A stretch of DNA of 64,000 bases. Source: Limisphaerales bacterium. GTDB lineage: Bacteria; Verrucomicrobiota; Verrucomicrobiia; Limisphaerales; AAA164-E04. Of this stretch, positions 22,100-32,916 are shown one piece after another. The notes beneath the pieces are model-generated. The model saw only the letters and a program-made list of their open reading frames with translations, did no database searches and was not told the origin of the DNA. The stretch is from the NCBI GenBank assembly GCA_024761205.1, contig JAMASS010000005.1:161761-225760 (forward strand). The letters run 5' to 3'. The number at the start of each line of letters is the position of its first letter. Positions within the stretch are counted from its first letter, which is position 1. The position numbers were made by a program, and so were the translations under genes.

Positions 22100-24100
22100 A
22101 GGGCCGCGATAAACCCAGCGAGATTGGCCGGTTTTCAGGATTGAGGACGACTTCAATGCCGAGCTTGTCGCTGGCGAACATTGATCCTTGACAGAGTCAA
22201 GGATCGGGTTTTAGAGCGATTCCTGTGATGAGCGCAGTCATGATGTTGCTGCCACTGAGCTGTTCGGCGCTAACCTTGGAAATCGCTGTCAGCACGCGGA
22301 CTTGATACGAACGTCGTCGATGGCCTGAAGTTGATCGGCCAGCATGTGATCCTAACCGGCGGGTGGATTCCAATCACCGATGAATCGGAGGCGAACCAGG
22401 CTTTCGAGAGCACCGGTGATCGAAGCGGAACGCGGTTCAGTCTTGAGTTTTTCGAGGAGGTAGTTCGCGATGTCGGTGGCGGATTAGCGCGCGCCATCCG
22501 GCAATTGTAGATATCCGGCGATGGCTGCTTGAGTAAGGATGTTGCTGCCGCTGAGTCCCGTCCAGAGAACGGGTTTTGCCTTGGCTTCACGGGAGAGATT
22601 ACGAGTGGCTTGAGCGCGTTTCTGATCTTCATTGAATGTTTGGTAAAACGCAAAGGCTTCATCTCATTCGTCACTGTCTTCGTATGTGGCTAGCTCGCGA
22701 GAGCATGGTGAGAAATATCTGTCGCCTCTGCAGAGAGGTGGCCTCTGCGTACATCGGATGATTTCGCCAACCGATATTGATTGTACTTGTTCGATTTGCG
22801 ACTGTTCATTGGGCGTTTTTTTCGGCGGTACCGGATTCAGGACCCAAGTAGTGATCCACTGTTAAATCTGAGGATTGGTGTCTTGCCCGGCGATCTTCAG
22901 TGCCTCGTCAAGCGTGAGATTATAGCGTTCTAGAAGTCCCAGGAGGGGTGCAGGTCGGATCGTTGGGTGGGCATTTTATTAAGGAGTTGCGTTTGTGCCG
23001 TGACGCTCTGCAGATCACAAAGAGCACCCCAGGCGACGCAGTAGGCCAGGCGATCGGTTCGTGCGAAAGCCAGCCGAGAATGGCTGGCATGGAATGGGAC
23101 TCGCGCGCGTGTTAGATGGCTTAAATCACTTCAAAACGAAGACACGGGTTTTTGGATCTTGAACCAAATTCACAATCGCTAGGGGCGGGGCGTTACTTCG
23201 TTTTCCGTCGCGCAGCTAATGCGCGAAGATGCGGACAGCTTGTATTTTTAGGTTGAAGGGCGCGCGTGGTTCGGTCGCCTGCAGGAGCAGCCAATTTGAG
23301 AATCGGCCGCTCCCATTTGGCTCAAGAGCCCGCACGACTCAAGTTTTTTGGCTTTGATTCAGGCTGCCGCTCTCGATCTCGGCGGTCAGAGCACTTCGGT
23401 TCGCTAGACCTCGGCGCACCACTCGTCTTGCACGTTGACCCTCCACACCGGGATGACACGGTGATCGAGATCTTCAATAGGCCGGTCGAAAGTCCACTCC
23501 GGATAGGGATGTGATCATTTGGCGTGGTATCAATCGGATCAGGCCGCTACGGGATTGCCGGTATAATGGATTCGATAGAGCCAGTTCCCTTCTCGCCCGG
23601 TTGATAGTGATAGTCACCGTCCCAGCCGCAGACATAGATCGTACCGTTTAGACCAAACTCTATGTCCGGGGCCGATAGAGAAATTTCCCACGTTTGGAAA
23701 AAGGCTCCCATTGCCCGTCTTCAGGGATACATAAGCGCACCGTCCCAGTCGGGACGGTAAACGTACGTGCCATATAGCCAATCATTGATAAAAAGATCCC
23801 CCGATAGTTCTCGGAAAACTGATATGTATGTAGTAGATGATCACGGTGCCGGAAACATGAAACACGGAATCGCTGATTCGAGCAGTGGGTGAAAATGATC
23901 GTGACCAGTCCAGTGATTGCTAGAGGAATGCCCCCAGCCGAAGTGAGTACCAAATACGGGCTCGAGGATACGATCTCCTTCATTCTGGTCGCTGTTCGTC
24001 TCCAGCCAATTGAATGTGTTGTCCATGGTGATATTCCAAGGGGCGCGTAAACCGCGTGAGATGGTTTCGAAATTGCTGCCTATGGGATCGCAACAAAGCA
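22100..24100 (-). pseudogene. PVC-type membrane-bound (sorbosone-like) dehydrogenase remnant, probably with decayed C-terminal HEAT-like part
   Basis: Reverse strand: DPIGSNFETISRGLRAPWNITMDNTFNWLETNSDQNEGDRILEPVFGTHFGWG, then LFINDWLYGTYVYRPDWDGALMYPEDGQWEPFFQTW..SAPDIEFGLNGTIYVCGWDGDYHYQPGEKGTGSIYRIHYTG. The rest is broken into short frames. Confidence 0.55.
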
Positions 24101-24169
24101 CACCGCCCTTCCGATATCTCAGTCGTCATCGAAGCCGTGGTAGGATTTCTTATAAATATACTTTGTATA

Positions 24170-24543
24170 ACTATAAGGTGGAGCATCTCGTTCTCCTCTC
24201 CGTTGGACCGATGACGAAGCGCCCACCGATGATCTTGGCTTTCATCTCCCAGTAGGCGTTGCCATCGACATCCCCAAAACCCCACCAGATTCCGGGATGA
24301 TAGGTTTCGTGGTCTTGGGGTTTTAGTGGGGGATTGCAGGTGACTTGGATGCTGTTCGGGGTCGTAATGTGTTTGAAGTAGAGGCAGGTTGTTCTGGGAT
24401 CGCTCCAGACGTAGGTCGCGACGGGTTGCCCTCCAAGGTGATGTCCATCTCGCCGTCTCCCTGATGGAAAGCAAATTGGGCTGAGCTTGGCTGATGCCAA
24501 AGAGGCTTGCTGAGGACAATCTGACAGGAAGCCTGGTGTTCAT
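24170..24543 (-). pseudogene. DUF6807 (PmoA-like) domain fragment
   Basis: VATYVWSDPRTTCLYFKHITTPNSIQVTCNPPLKPQDHETYHPGIWWGFGDVDGNAYWEMKAKIIGGRFVIGP resembles the YvWrDP..RPYf...ktP.GvqVTRn.P....DH..HHPGiwwgFGD.nG..FWr pattern. Confidence 0.62.
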
Positions 24544-24738
24544 TAGAGGTAGAGTACTAATTTGGGAAAAAGCGTCAGCAAGACTTCCGATCCGCTGCCA
24601 TCAAAAACCTCCAGAAACATCCGCTTGGAAACGATATCAAGCGGATATTGTTTAGCATAATATGTTGACTCCATAAGTTTAATAATAAACTATCTAAAAT
24701 CATGAAAAATGACGACTAATCTATATCGGAACGAAAAA

Positions 24739-24947
24739 TGGCGTGTTTATCGGAGAAGTGTCTGAAATTTCGCAATCATGCCTGTGAACAATGTGGTTCG
24801 AAGGACACCTTGAAATTACACCCATCCAAAATACAAAAAGGGGCTCAAACCGTGGGAATATTATGTCGATTTCTGTGAAGTACTTTGTCGGAAGTGCCGC
24901 GCAGAAGAACATATTTATTACCCCGACCTCGGCGGATCGAAACATTG
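24739..24947 (+). pseudogene. HNH-like zinc-finger/endonuclease fragment, frameshifted
   Basis: CLKFRNHACEQCGSKDTLKLH, then (one base out of frame) HPKYKKGLKPWEYYVDFCEVLCRKCRAEEH; CxxC...LHHxxY..G..PWEY....vLCrkCh..eH pattern with the CH replaced by CR. Confidence 0.58.
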
Positions 24948-25429
24948 AATGAGTATTCGATAGCGCAGGATGGCGTGAAATGCCGGATCTTCAAGAACGG
25001 TAGGCTTTACAAATTTTAGATCGGCCAGAAACGTGGGAAAAAAGACTATTCCATAATTGACAAAGTGAAGGTGCGCACATTTGAAGTGTTTGAGCACAGG
25101 CGAAACAAATCGCGAATCCATGACGGATGAATAACCGAACGTGTCCCGACCATCTGTCGCTATAGAGTTTTGTTGGATGGTTATGCAATCACTTCCATTT
25201 GGCCAAGCGGAAGGCGGTTGGGAAAATTGTTGTCGCGTTTTTGGCGGGGTGGTGTAGGAAAGAGGCGTTCACTGTTGTCTACTACGTAAGTCGTCACTTT
25301 ATATGGAAAAGGTACATATCTACTCGTTGTTGTGGCCGTTCGCTTTTGGTGGCGGTTGCTTTGTTTGTGGGGCTAGCGGTTCAAGTGGTAGCTAGAGATC
25401 ATAACCTGGGAATTTAGACCTGGACTCTG

Positions 25430-26130
25430 TGAAACCTGAATTTTGAGCAGGTGGTTGAGTTTTGCGTGGAGCACAAGATCATCAACTTGCAGGTCATTGC
25501 GAATCATCTGAATCCCAAGGCGCCGATTGCCGAAATCAAACGCAAGAAAGCGATTCTCGATAATTACGGACTGAAGGTGTATATCCTCGGCGCCACGAGA
25601 ACGTCGATGGATAAGGGAGAGAATCGCAAACTTTTTGAGTTTGCCAAGATGATGGGGATCAAACTCATCATCGTGGAGCCCGGTGACTTCCGAATCTTGG
25701 ATAACCTTGAGGAATTGGTGAAGGAGTACGATATCAGGGTTGCGATTCACAATCACGGTATCAAGTCCACCTATGGCAGCCCGTTGACAGTGCGAAATCT
25801 GATCATACATCGTGATCCAAGGATCGATGTTTGCTTGGATGTCGGTTGGGTGGTTTCCGTCCGTTTTGATGCGGGGAAGGTTTTCAAAGATTACAAAGGA
25901 CAAGTCTTTGATATCCGCCTCAAGGACAAGAAGGTTAATAATACGCCCAATGAAGATGTGGCCACACCGTCTGGAATCGGTGAGGGAGACTGCAATTTCA
26001 AGGGACTGTTTGTCGCTTTGCGAGATGCCACTTACCGAGGGGGTTCGGGCGATAGAGACGGATCGGTTCCTTGAGCGATCCCGAGGAGTTTGTGGTGAAT
26101 GCGATGAAGTTCGTTGAGGCTAACTACTAG
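25430..26130 (+). pseudogene. Sugar phosphate isomerase/epimerase (AP-endonuclease-2-like TIM barrel), degraded N- and C-termini
   Basis: VVEFCVEHKIINLQVIANHLNPKAPIAEIKRKKAILDNYGLKVYILGATRTSMDKGENRKLFEFAKMMGIKLIIVEPGDFRILDNLEELVKEYDIRVAIHNHGIKSTYGSPLTVRNLIIHRDPRIDVCLDVGWVV; no proper start and a frame change near 26040. Confidence 0.72.
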
Positions 26131-26511
26131 CCCGACGCTGCTAGAGCGATGGCCAAAAGTCATTTCCGAAGCCTTAGTGATCGGGGCGTCGCCGATTCGG
26201 AATGCTGAACGAGGTCATTGAGGCCGTGATCGTGGAGCGTTTTTAGGTCTTATTCAAAGGCGCTAACGATTGATTCATCAACCTCTACTCGGAAGATAAT
26301 TGCCGTGGTGTTTTTCGATAGTTGCAGCAACGGCTTCGACCCAACCGGGCTGATCCTTTCCAAGGACGGTCAGAAAGCTCCATGTTTTTGACCGACAACC
26401 TTGACGCCGATACTGCCAGGATCCAAGGATTGAAAGCAGGAACTCCAACACTAGAAAAGCCCGCCCCGGAAAAGCGAGGCGGGCGCAAAGGAAGAGGCAA
26501 CCAGCTGCGGA

Positions 26512-27258
26512 TTATTCCGCTTCGAGTTGTTCTCTGAGGCGTTGCAGAGCTTGGGGGTTTCGCTGTTTCTGTCTTTCCCAAGATTCCTGAAGTTTCAGTT
26601 CGTTGAGCATTTGCTGAAGAACGCTATACTTCACGATTTCGTTTAACGTTTTCATTTCCTCTGACAGCCGAACATTGATCACGTCCCGGAGTCCCTCAGG
26701 GATTCTTGCCATGGTTTGTCCATGGGTGTCTTGCATCCGTTTGTCCGTTCGCTCCGCCCACTCGACTCGCTGCTCATCGGTCAGTATCGTCTCGAAGAAC
26801 TCGAGTTCCGGCGTCCGAAAACTCGTCAGAAAACCACTCAGGTGATTACCCTCCCGATCATCATTCCGCGCCTCTGCCAGAGCCTCACGCCCATCGCCGG
26901 ATGAGTCCAACGCTTCGCCGGGGGCGTGATGCCACTGCGCCGGGGCGGATTGCACCACTTCCTGAATGCTCAGGATGTTTTTGAGCGACTCGATTTGTCG
27001 CTTGTTTTCGCCGGTTGCGCCCCACATCAGACCGCGGAGCGATTCAACGGATTCCTTAAGGCTTCGGATGGCCTTCATTTGCTCCTCGTCCCGGGCGAGA
27101 GCCGACGCTTCCATGGCCTCGCGGCTTGCGTCAATCTTTTCCGCCAGGTCGGCTTCAAGCGCTTTCTGAGTTCGCCAGGCAACCACTTGTAGACCGACAA
27201 AAAACGCTGTCACACCAACGACACACCACAAAACAGGCTTCATCATTGATTTCGTCAT
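26512..27258 (-). CDS. Hypothetical membrane-anchored coiled-coil protein
   Basis: Intact ORF; likely start MTKSMMKPVLWCVVGVTAFFVGLQVVAW preceded by a GGGAGA Shine-Dalgarno-like sequence; one N-terminal TM segment, then Glu/Arg-rich helix. Confidence 0.6.
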   Translation of the reverse strand: MTKSMMKPVLWCVVGVTAFFVGLQVVAWRTQKALEADLAEKIDASREAMEASALARDEEQMKAIRSLKESVESLRGLMWGATGENKRQIESLKNILSIQEVVQSAPAQWHHAPGEALDSSGDGREALAEARNDDREGNHLSGFLTSFRTPELEFFETILTDEQRVEWAERTDKRMQDTHGQTMARIPEGLRDVINVRLSEEMKTLNEIVKYSVLQQMLNELKLQESWERQKQRNPQALQRLREQLEAE

Positions 27259-27263
27259 ATTAT

Positions 27264-27521
27264 TTATTTCTCCCTTTTCACATGTCCATTGCACCACAGG
27301 CAAAAGCGAACGATCAATTTTACGAAATAGTAAATAAGAATACCTGAGATAACTGCCCCAACATAAGCCTCAGTGTTGGTTTCATATACCTTATCAAAAA
27401 ACTTTAAGATTAAGGGATTAATGAACTTTACGAATAATGCCTTTATGATGATCACTAAAATAATAGCGACAATCACCTTCGCTACACCGATAGCGATTCT
27501 TTTCAGTGTCTTCCATCGCAT
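27264..27521 (-). CDS. Hypothetical small membrane protein (two hydrophobic segments)
   Basis: MRWKTLKRIAIGVAKVIVAIILVIIIKALFV...; its ATG overlaps the upstream stop as TGATG, indicating translational coupling. Confidence 0.55.
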   Translation of the reverse strand: MRWKTLKRIAIGVAKVIVAIILVIIIKALFVKFINPLILKFFDKVYETNTEAYVGAVISGILIYYFVKLIVRFCLWCNGHVKREK

Positions 27522-28300
27522 CACGAACAACTCTGGCCATACGCGGCAATAAACAGGTCAGCTGTATTGTCATACGTAATCACAGCCTGAAAAACTTTTC
27601 CTTCAAAAATTGCAATGAGCTCATTTATTTCGTTACGATAATTATTCCACTCTGCATCTGCACATGCGCCTATTGCATCTAAGCCATCAAGTGCGTTTCC
27701 GATTATGCAGACGAGTAATTTATCAAGATAGGAGCCGAAAGCAATTTCAGCGCGATATACATACTCAGTTTCAGCAGTTGCAATCCGTGATACATATTCA
27801 ACCTCGGCAAGGCGAACGCCACTATCAAACTCGTCAGCGGGGCAGCCGTCAACAAGAACACATGCTTTTAAGAAATTCCCCATTACCTCTGGATGGGGAG
27901 TGCGCCAGACGTATTTGTGTTCGTATTCTGCCCAAACACAAGTGCTCCATGAATCGCCACGTTTGTAAGAGCCTGAACGGGGTTCGAGCCGGTCCGGGCA
28001 AGGGTCTTCCGGCTCCGGTTCTTCCTCGTCCGGCGTGTCGTCAGGATCATCCCCGTCAGGGTTTTCCGGCATTCCGGGCGAGCCATCGTTTGAGTCGCCG
28101 TCTTCGGGAGGGGCGGGATTGTGTCCGTCTACGGTATCTCCGTAGAGCTCCTCGAGTTTATCGCACGGCCCCCAGACATAAACGCAGATGCCATCGGAGT
28201 CCCAATAAAGGCCTGGATATACGTTCGAGGGCCGTGTTCCGTCGTTTGGGTAGCCTGCCGGGACATCCAGCTCGACTTCACATTCACCGCCGCCAATCGG
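27521..28300 (-). CDS. Hypothetical Cys-containing acidic protein (open frame after an in-frame TAA; first ATG at 28072)
   Basis: Open frame PIGGGECEVELDVPAGYPNDGTRPSNVYPGLYWDSDGICVYVWGPC...MPENPDGDDPDDTPDEEEPEPEDPC... continues the same frame as the 49-codon ORF upstream. Confidence 0.5.
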   Translation of the reverse strand, partial: PIGGGECEVELDVPAGYPNDGTRPSNVYPGLYWDSDGICVYVWGPCDKLEELYGDTVDGHNPAPPEDGDSNDGSPGMPENPDGDDPDDTPDEEEPEPEDPCPDRLEPRSGSYKRGDSWSTCVWAEYEHKYVWRTPHPEVMGNFLKACVLVDGCPADEFDSGVRLAEVEYVSRIATAETEYVYRAEIAFGSYLDKLLVCIIGNALDGLDAIGACADAEWNNYRNEINELIAIFEGKVFQAVITYDNTADLFIAAYGQSCS

Positions 28301-28450
28301 TTACAATTCCGCTGCGTTCATCGTTTCAGTGAAAAACGCCTGAGCAATGAAGGCAACGGTTCCGAGGGCTATAGCTTTTCCAAAGGCTGGCAGGCTTGCC
28401 AGAAAGCCCGCAAACCGGGCTTTGCTTCTTGTGATGCTATTTGTGTTCAT
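28301..28450 (-). CDS. 49-aa hydrophobic/leader-like ORF ending in TAA in frame with the downstream ORF
   Basis: MNTNSITRSKARFAGFLASLPAFGKAIALGTVAFIAQAFFTETMNAAEL*; read from the reverse complement (below the 60-aa cutoff of the supplied ORF track). Confidence 0.45.
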   Translation of the reverse strand: MNTNSITRSKARFAGFLASLPAFGKAIALGTVAFIAQAFFTETMNAAEL

Positions 28451-29194
28451 AGCGATTGCTGATTTTTGCTGTGCTTTATTTTTCCGACGGTCGTGTTCCC
28501 GGCAAAGCGGCTACAGACGCAACCGCACCGGGCCGTTTGCAATCTATTCCAGTAAAGCACTGAAGAGTTTCTCACTTATTGGTTCCGCCACTGCCGAAAG
28601 AGGAACTCTCCCGGCGCTGTGACGAAACTTTTGTATTCAGCGAGTAACCCGATGATCGGGGCTCTATGGAATAAATGGCCGGGCGAAGACTATTGGATGA
28701 CGGAATCACGGCAAGCCTTTTTCACGATTTTTTGCGGCCTGTTCTTTGGCCTCTTCTTCCTGGCGGATTTGGTCGCGCTGTTTTTCCAGGTTTTCTTCTT
28801 CGGGTGCGGGTGTATTGGCTGAAGCGGTTGTGGGAGAAGACTTGCCCGCCTTGGGTGCCGGAGCTGAGGATGCCGAGGGATTTTGCCATGTTGTGGGTCT
28901 GGTTAACAATTTTTCAGGGGAACGACCGTACGGTTGGAGAAGGCGGCGGAGGGTGGTCAAGGGTGGTTTCGTTGATGGGGTATCGGTGGGGTTGCGGCGT
29001 TGTTGGCTTGGGGTTGGGGGGATGGGGATTGTTTTGGGCTGCGTTTGTGTCTGCTGTTTCGGGTTTGCCGCGCATGGACAGCGGTAACGACGGGGGCGGG
29101 AAAGCGGCTGTCAGTGCGCTCGGTTGACGGGTTGGCGGGGGTTGCTGAGGGGAATCCGCCTTGATCTGATCCTCGCCCTTTTTACAATGCGCCG

Positions 29195-30511
29195 ATGTTG
29201 GATATTAAGTTGATCCGGGAACAGGCCGATTTTGTTCGAGCGCGCTTGGCGAGTCGCGGGGGGAGGGACGAGGCGAAAGTGGAGGAGGTCCTGGAACTGG
29301 ATGCTCAGAGACGGCAGATGGTCACGGAAGTGGAGGCCCTGAAATCAGAGCACAATCGCGTTTCCAAGGAAATTGGCGCTTTGAGGGGGCAAAAGAAACT
29401 CGAGGAGGCGGAGAGGAAAAGGAAGGAAACCCGAGAGATAGAGGACCGGATTAGTGATTTGGATCGGCGTTTGGCGGAAACGGAGTCTAAGGGACGTTCG
29501 TTGATGCTCACTCTGCCGAATCTGCCTCACGAATCTGTGGTGGAAGGCGCCACGGCGGCGGACAATTTCACGGTTCGGGAGTGGGGTGAGAGGAAGACTT
29601 ATTCCTTCAAAGCGGACAGCCACCTGACCCTTTGCAAACGCCTGGGTCTCATCGACTTTGCTCGGGGCGCCAAGCTATCGGGAAGCGGCTTTCTACTGTA
29701 TACGAATTGGGGGGCGCGTTTGGAGCGTGCCTTGATCCAGTTTCTGCTGGACCTTCACACCAAAGAACATGGATACACGGAGGTTTCACCGCCCTTTGTC
29801 GTCAGCCGGGTCTGCATGGAAGGAGTTGGACAGTTTCCCAAGTTTGTCGATCAGGCGTATGCGGTTCAAGAAGGTGAGGACAAAAGCACTCTAGGCAATC
29901 TTTATTTGATCCCGACCGCTGAAGCGCCAGTCGCCAATATCCATCGGGGAGAGCTGTTGTCTCACATCGATTTACCCATCCGGTACTGTGCTTACAGCCC
30001 CTGTTTCCGGGCCGAGGCCGGAGCTGCTGGTGTTGACACTCGGGGCATGATTCGGGTGCATCAATTTGACAAGGTCGAGCTGATTAAGATCGTGCCCCCC
30101 GAGCAGGGTTATGAGGAGTTCGAGAGCATGGTGGCCAATGCCGAGCGGGTGTTGCAGCTGCTGGATTTGCACTATCGTGTGGTGCTGTTATGCACGGGTG
30201 ATATGGGCTTTGGGAGTGCCAAGACCTATGACATTGAAGTCTGGGCACCCGGACAGAATGATTATCTTGAAGTCTCCAGTTGTTCCAATTGCGAGGATTT
30301 TCAGTCACGGCGGATGGGGCTTCGCTTTAAGTCGCCGGACGGGAAGAATCGTTTTCCTCATCTGCTCAACGGTAGTGGCACGGCGCTCGCCAGGTTGTTT
30401 GTCGCCTTGATCGAAACCCACCAGCAAAAGGATGGGGGCATCCTGATCCCCGGGCCGCTTCAGCCGTTCCTCAAGGCGGATCGGATTCCTTCACATTCAC
30501 CGGTGAATTAG
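29195..30511 (+). CDS. serS: Serine--tRNA ligase
   Basis: MLDIKLIREQADFVRARLASRGG...; class II motifs; IPTAEAPVANIHRGE, FRAEAGAAGVDTRGMIRVHQFDKVE, EVSSCSNCEDFQSRRM, LNGSGTALARLFVALIE. Confidence 0.97.
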   Translation: MLDIKLIREQADFVRARLASRGGRDEAKVEEVLELDAQRRQMVTEVEALKSEHNRVSKEIGALRGQKKLEEAERKRKETREIEDRISDLDRRLAETESKGRSLMLTLPNLPHESVVEGATAADNFTVREWGERKTYSFKADSHLTLCKRLGLIDFARGAKLSGSGFLLYTNWGARLERALIQFLLDLHTKEHGYTEVSPPFVVSRVCMEGVGQFPKFVDQAYAVQEGEDKSTLGNLYLIPTAEAPVANIHRGELLSHIDLPIRYCAYSPCFRAEAGAAGVDTRGMIRVHQFDKVELIKIVPPEQGYEEFESMVANAERVLQLLDLHYRVVLLCTGDMGFGSAKTYDIEVWAPGQNDYLEVSSCSNCEDFQSRRMGLRFKSPDGKNRFPHLLNGSGTALARLFVALIETHQQKDGGILIPGPLQPFLKADRIPSHSPVN

Positions 30512-30528
30512 ACTCTCAGGGCTCTTTG

Positions 30529-31995
30529 ATGAACATATTGATTGGCAGTAGCGAGGTTCAGCCGTACTCGAAAACCGGGGGGCTTGCCGATATGGTCGCA
30601 GCGCTGGGGAAATACTTGGGAATCGCGGGTGCTCGCGTCGGTGTGGTGACGCCGCTTTATCGCGGTCTGCTGGAGGAATATGACGATATACGGCGCACCG
30701 GACGCGTGGTGGACGTGGTTTTGGGCGAGCGTCATGAAAAGGGTGCCATTTACGAATGTGAACCCTCGGCGAATCTGGCGATCTACTTCGTGGAACATGT
30801 GCACTTCTTTCAGCGGCGCGGGATCTACGGGGAACACAGTGCGGACTACGCTGATAATGCGGAGCGCTTTCTTTTCTTGAGCAAAGTGCTGCTGAACCTG
30901 CCGCAGCATCTGCCCTGGCGTCCGGATATTGTCCACGTTCACGATTGGCCGGTAGCAATTTTTCCCGCTTTGTTACGACACGAGTTTGGTAAGGGAACCT
31001 ATCCCAGTCCGCCGAGGACCCTATGCACTATTCACAATTTGGCGTATCAAGGGCTCTTTCCGGCAACGCAGTTGCCACTGACCAATCTGCCGTTGGATTA
31101 CTTCACACCGACGGGGCTGGAGTACTACGGAAAGATGAATTTTCTCAAAGCAGGTATCGCGTATGCGGACCATGTGAGCACTGTCAGTCCGTCCTATGCC
31201 GAAGAGATTCTGACCGCGGAATTCGGTTGTGGCCTTGAAGGGATTCTGGGCGAACGGCGTGATCAGTTGACCGGTATTCTCAATGGCGTGGACTATGCGG
31301 AATGGAATACGACGGATAATCCGCACTTAGAGTCTGCCTATACGGCAGATCGCATCAGTGGCAAGACACGGGAAAAGAAGCGTCTACAGCGTGACCTGGG
31401 CCTCTCTGTAGATGCCAAAACACCGCTATTTGGGATCATCTCTCGATTGGTCGAACAGAAGGGCATCGCGCTGTTGGCTGAAGCGCTGCAACAGAGTTTA
31501 CGCCACCCCATGCAGTTTGTTCTGCTGGGTTCCGGAAATCCGGACCTCAAAGTGATGATTCAAGAAGTAGCCCGACGGTTTCCGGATCAGGTGCGCGTCA
31601 AGATCGGTTATGATCCTGGCTTGGCTCATCGGATTGAAGCGGCTTGCGATTTTTACTTAATGCCGTCCCGATTTGAACCTTGTGGTTTGAACCAACTCTA
31701 CAGCCTCCGGTATGGAACCATTCCGGTTGTGCACGCAGCCGGCGGTTTGCGTGATTCGGTGGCGGACGAGAGCGAGGGAGCGGATGAGGCGACCGGTATC
31801 AAGTTCACCGAATTCACCTCAGCCGCTGTTCTGGAAGCAATTTACCGAGCGTTGAGCATCTTCAAAAAACCGGAGCTCCTCCATGCCTATCAAAAGCGCG
31901 GGATGGCTCGAGATTTTTCCTGGGAGCGCACTGCGGAGGCTTACCTGGACTTTTATCGACGGATTCTTGGCGGGGATGGCGCTGATTCTGTGTGA
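30529..31995 (+). CDS. glgA: Glycogen/starch synthase (ADP-glucose type)
   Basis: MNILIGSSEVQPYSKTGGLADMVAALGKYL (KTGGL), PDIVHVHDWPVAIFPALL, PSRFEPCGLNQLYSLRYGTIPVVHAAGGLRDSV. Confidence 0.95.
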   Translation: MNILIGSSEVQPYSKTGGLADMVAALGKYLGIAGARVGVVTPLYRGLLEEYDDIRRTGRVVDVVLGERHEKGAIYECEPSANLAIYFVEHVHFFQRRGIYGEHSADYADNAERFLFLSKVLLNLPQHLPWRPDIVHVHDWPVAIFPALLRHEFGKGTYPSPPRTLCTIHNLAYQGLFPATQLPLTNLPLDYFTPTGLEYYGKMNFLKAGIAYADHVSTVSPSYAEEILTAEFGCGLEGILGERRDQLTGILNGVDYAEWNTTDNPHLESAYTADRISGKTREKKRLQRDLGLSVDAKTPLFGIISRLVEQKGIALLAEALQQSLRHPMQFVLLGSGNPDLKVMIQEVARRFPDQVRVKIGYDPGLAHRIEAACDFYLMPSRFEPCGLNQLYSLRYGTIPVVHAAGGLRDSVADESEGADEATGIKFTEFTSAAVLEAIYRALSIFKKPELLHAYQKRGMARDFSWERTAEAYLDFYRRILGGDGADSV

Positions 31996-32613
31996 TATTT
32001 TCGGTGGGGGCTCTTTTTGGTTGGGAACTAACTGTGGCCGGATTATTGCCGGCCTGCTGCGTTTTTACTTTTTGCGCCTGAGGCAGCGCACGCCACAGTG
32101 CTTGTCGTAGCTTGCTGAGCTGAATTTCTCGCCCCTCGGCTAACGATCGCTTGTCCGCTTCGAGGGCGACGATCAGTTTGACTTCCTTTTTGGGCAAGGT
32201 TCGGTGCCAGTCTTGTTGTAAGTTAGAAAAGCCTCCAACAGATACCATTAAAGGACTTTTCAGTTTGGCCGAACGGTTTGCCAACCTTGCTTGCCAAGCA
32301 GACTGATTTGATAACCGGACCGCATCCACTCTGCTTGACCGGCCATGAGGACCACCGCGATGATCTCGAAGCGAAGTCGTACGATATTCATCCCGGCTGG
32401 TTATGCAACGGATTGAGCGCGCTTATTGGAGGGCTTTGGCCAAGGGGGGAGTTGCTGCGTTTAATAGGGGGAACGGCTAAAAACTTCTCTTGCCCTTCGG
32501 TAGTCGAAGCGAGCGCTTTGGGACGGACAGGGAAGCGCGTGTTGCTGACCGCAACAGACAGAGACACATTGCCTTCAAGCCCATTTTCCACTCTCGGCGA
32601 GCGGTTGTCCCCC

Positions 32614-32916
32614 TCAATCCCCGTCCGCCGGGTCGTAATAAGTCACCTCGTCTTTGGAAAAAACACCAATCTGAAGATTGCTGAGGTCCGCCCCGGTTGG
32701 CACACGCAATCCCTCAATAGGATTGCCTCCAAGGAGCAACACCTCCAGATGCACCAAGTCTTTGGGCAAAGTCAGACTCGTCAGCCGATTGTTCCAGAGA
32801 CCCAACCGTTTCAGATGCGTCACGTCTTCCGGAAGGGGCGAACTCGTCAGGCGATTGTCGGTAAGTTCCAACGCCATCAGCTTCGTCCATCCTTTGCTGA
32901 AGGTGACGCTCGTCAA
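32614..32916 (-). pseudogene. Leucine-rich repeat protein remnant
   Basis: WTKLMALELTDNRLTSSPLPEDVTHLKRLGLWNNRLTSLTLPKDLVHLEVLLLGGNPIEGLRVP: LRR units with no plausible intact N-terminus. Confidence 0.55.

Noticed and set aside
27960-28030. GGTTCGAGCC tRNA T-loop-like string
   Set aside because: No acceptor/anticodon arms around it; lies in an ORF.
27664-28332. 222-aa plus-strand ORF
   Set aside because: Antisense to the coupled minus-strand ORFs; Arg/His-rich off-frame composition with no motif.
26512-28450. Filamentous (inovirus-like) prophage
   Set aside because: No Zot/pI ATPase, replication protein or integrase recognised; only a vague size/hydrophobicity resemblance.
31862-32329. 155-aa minus-strand ORF overlapping the glgA 3' end
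   Set aside because: Half is antisense to the conserved glgA C-terminus; possible short gene in the rest, but unsupported.
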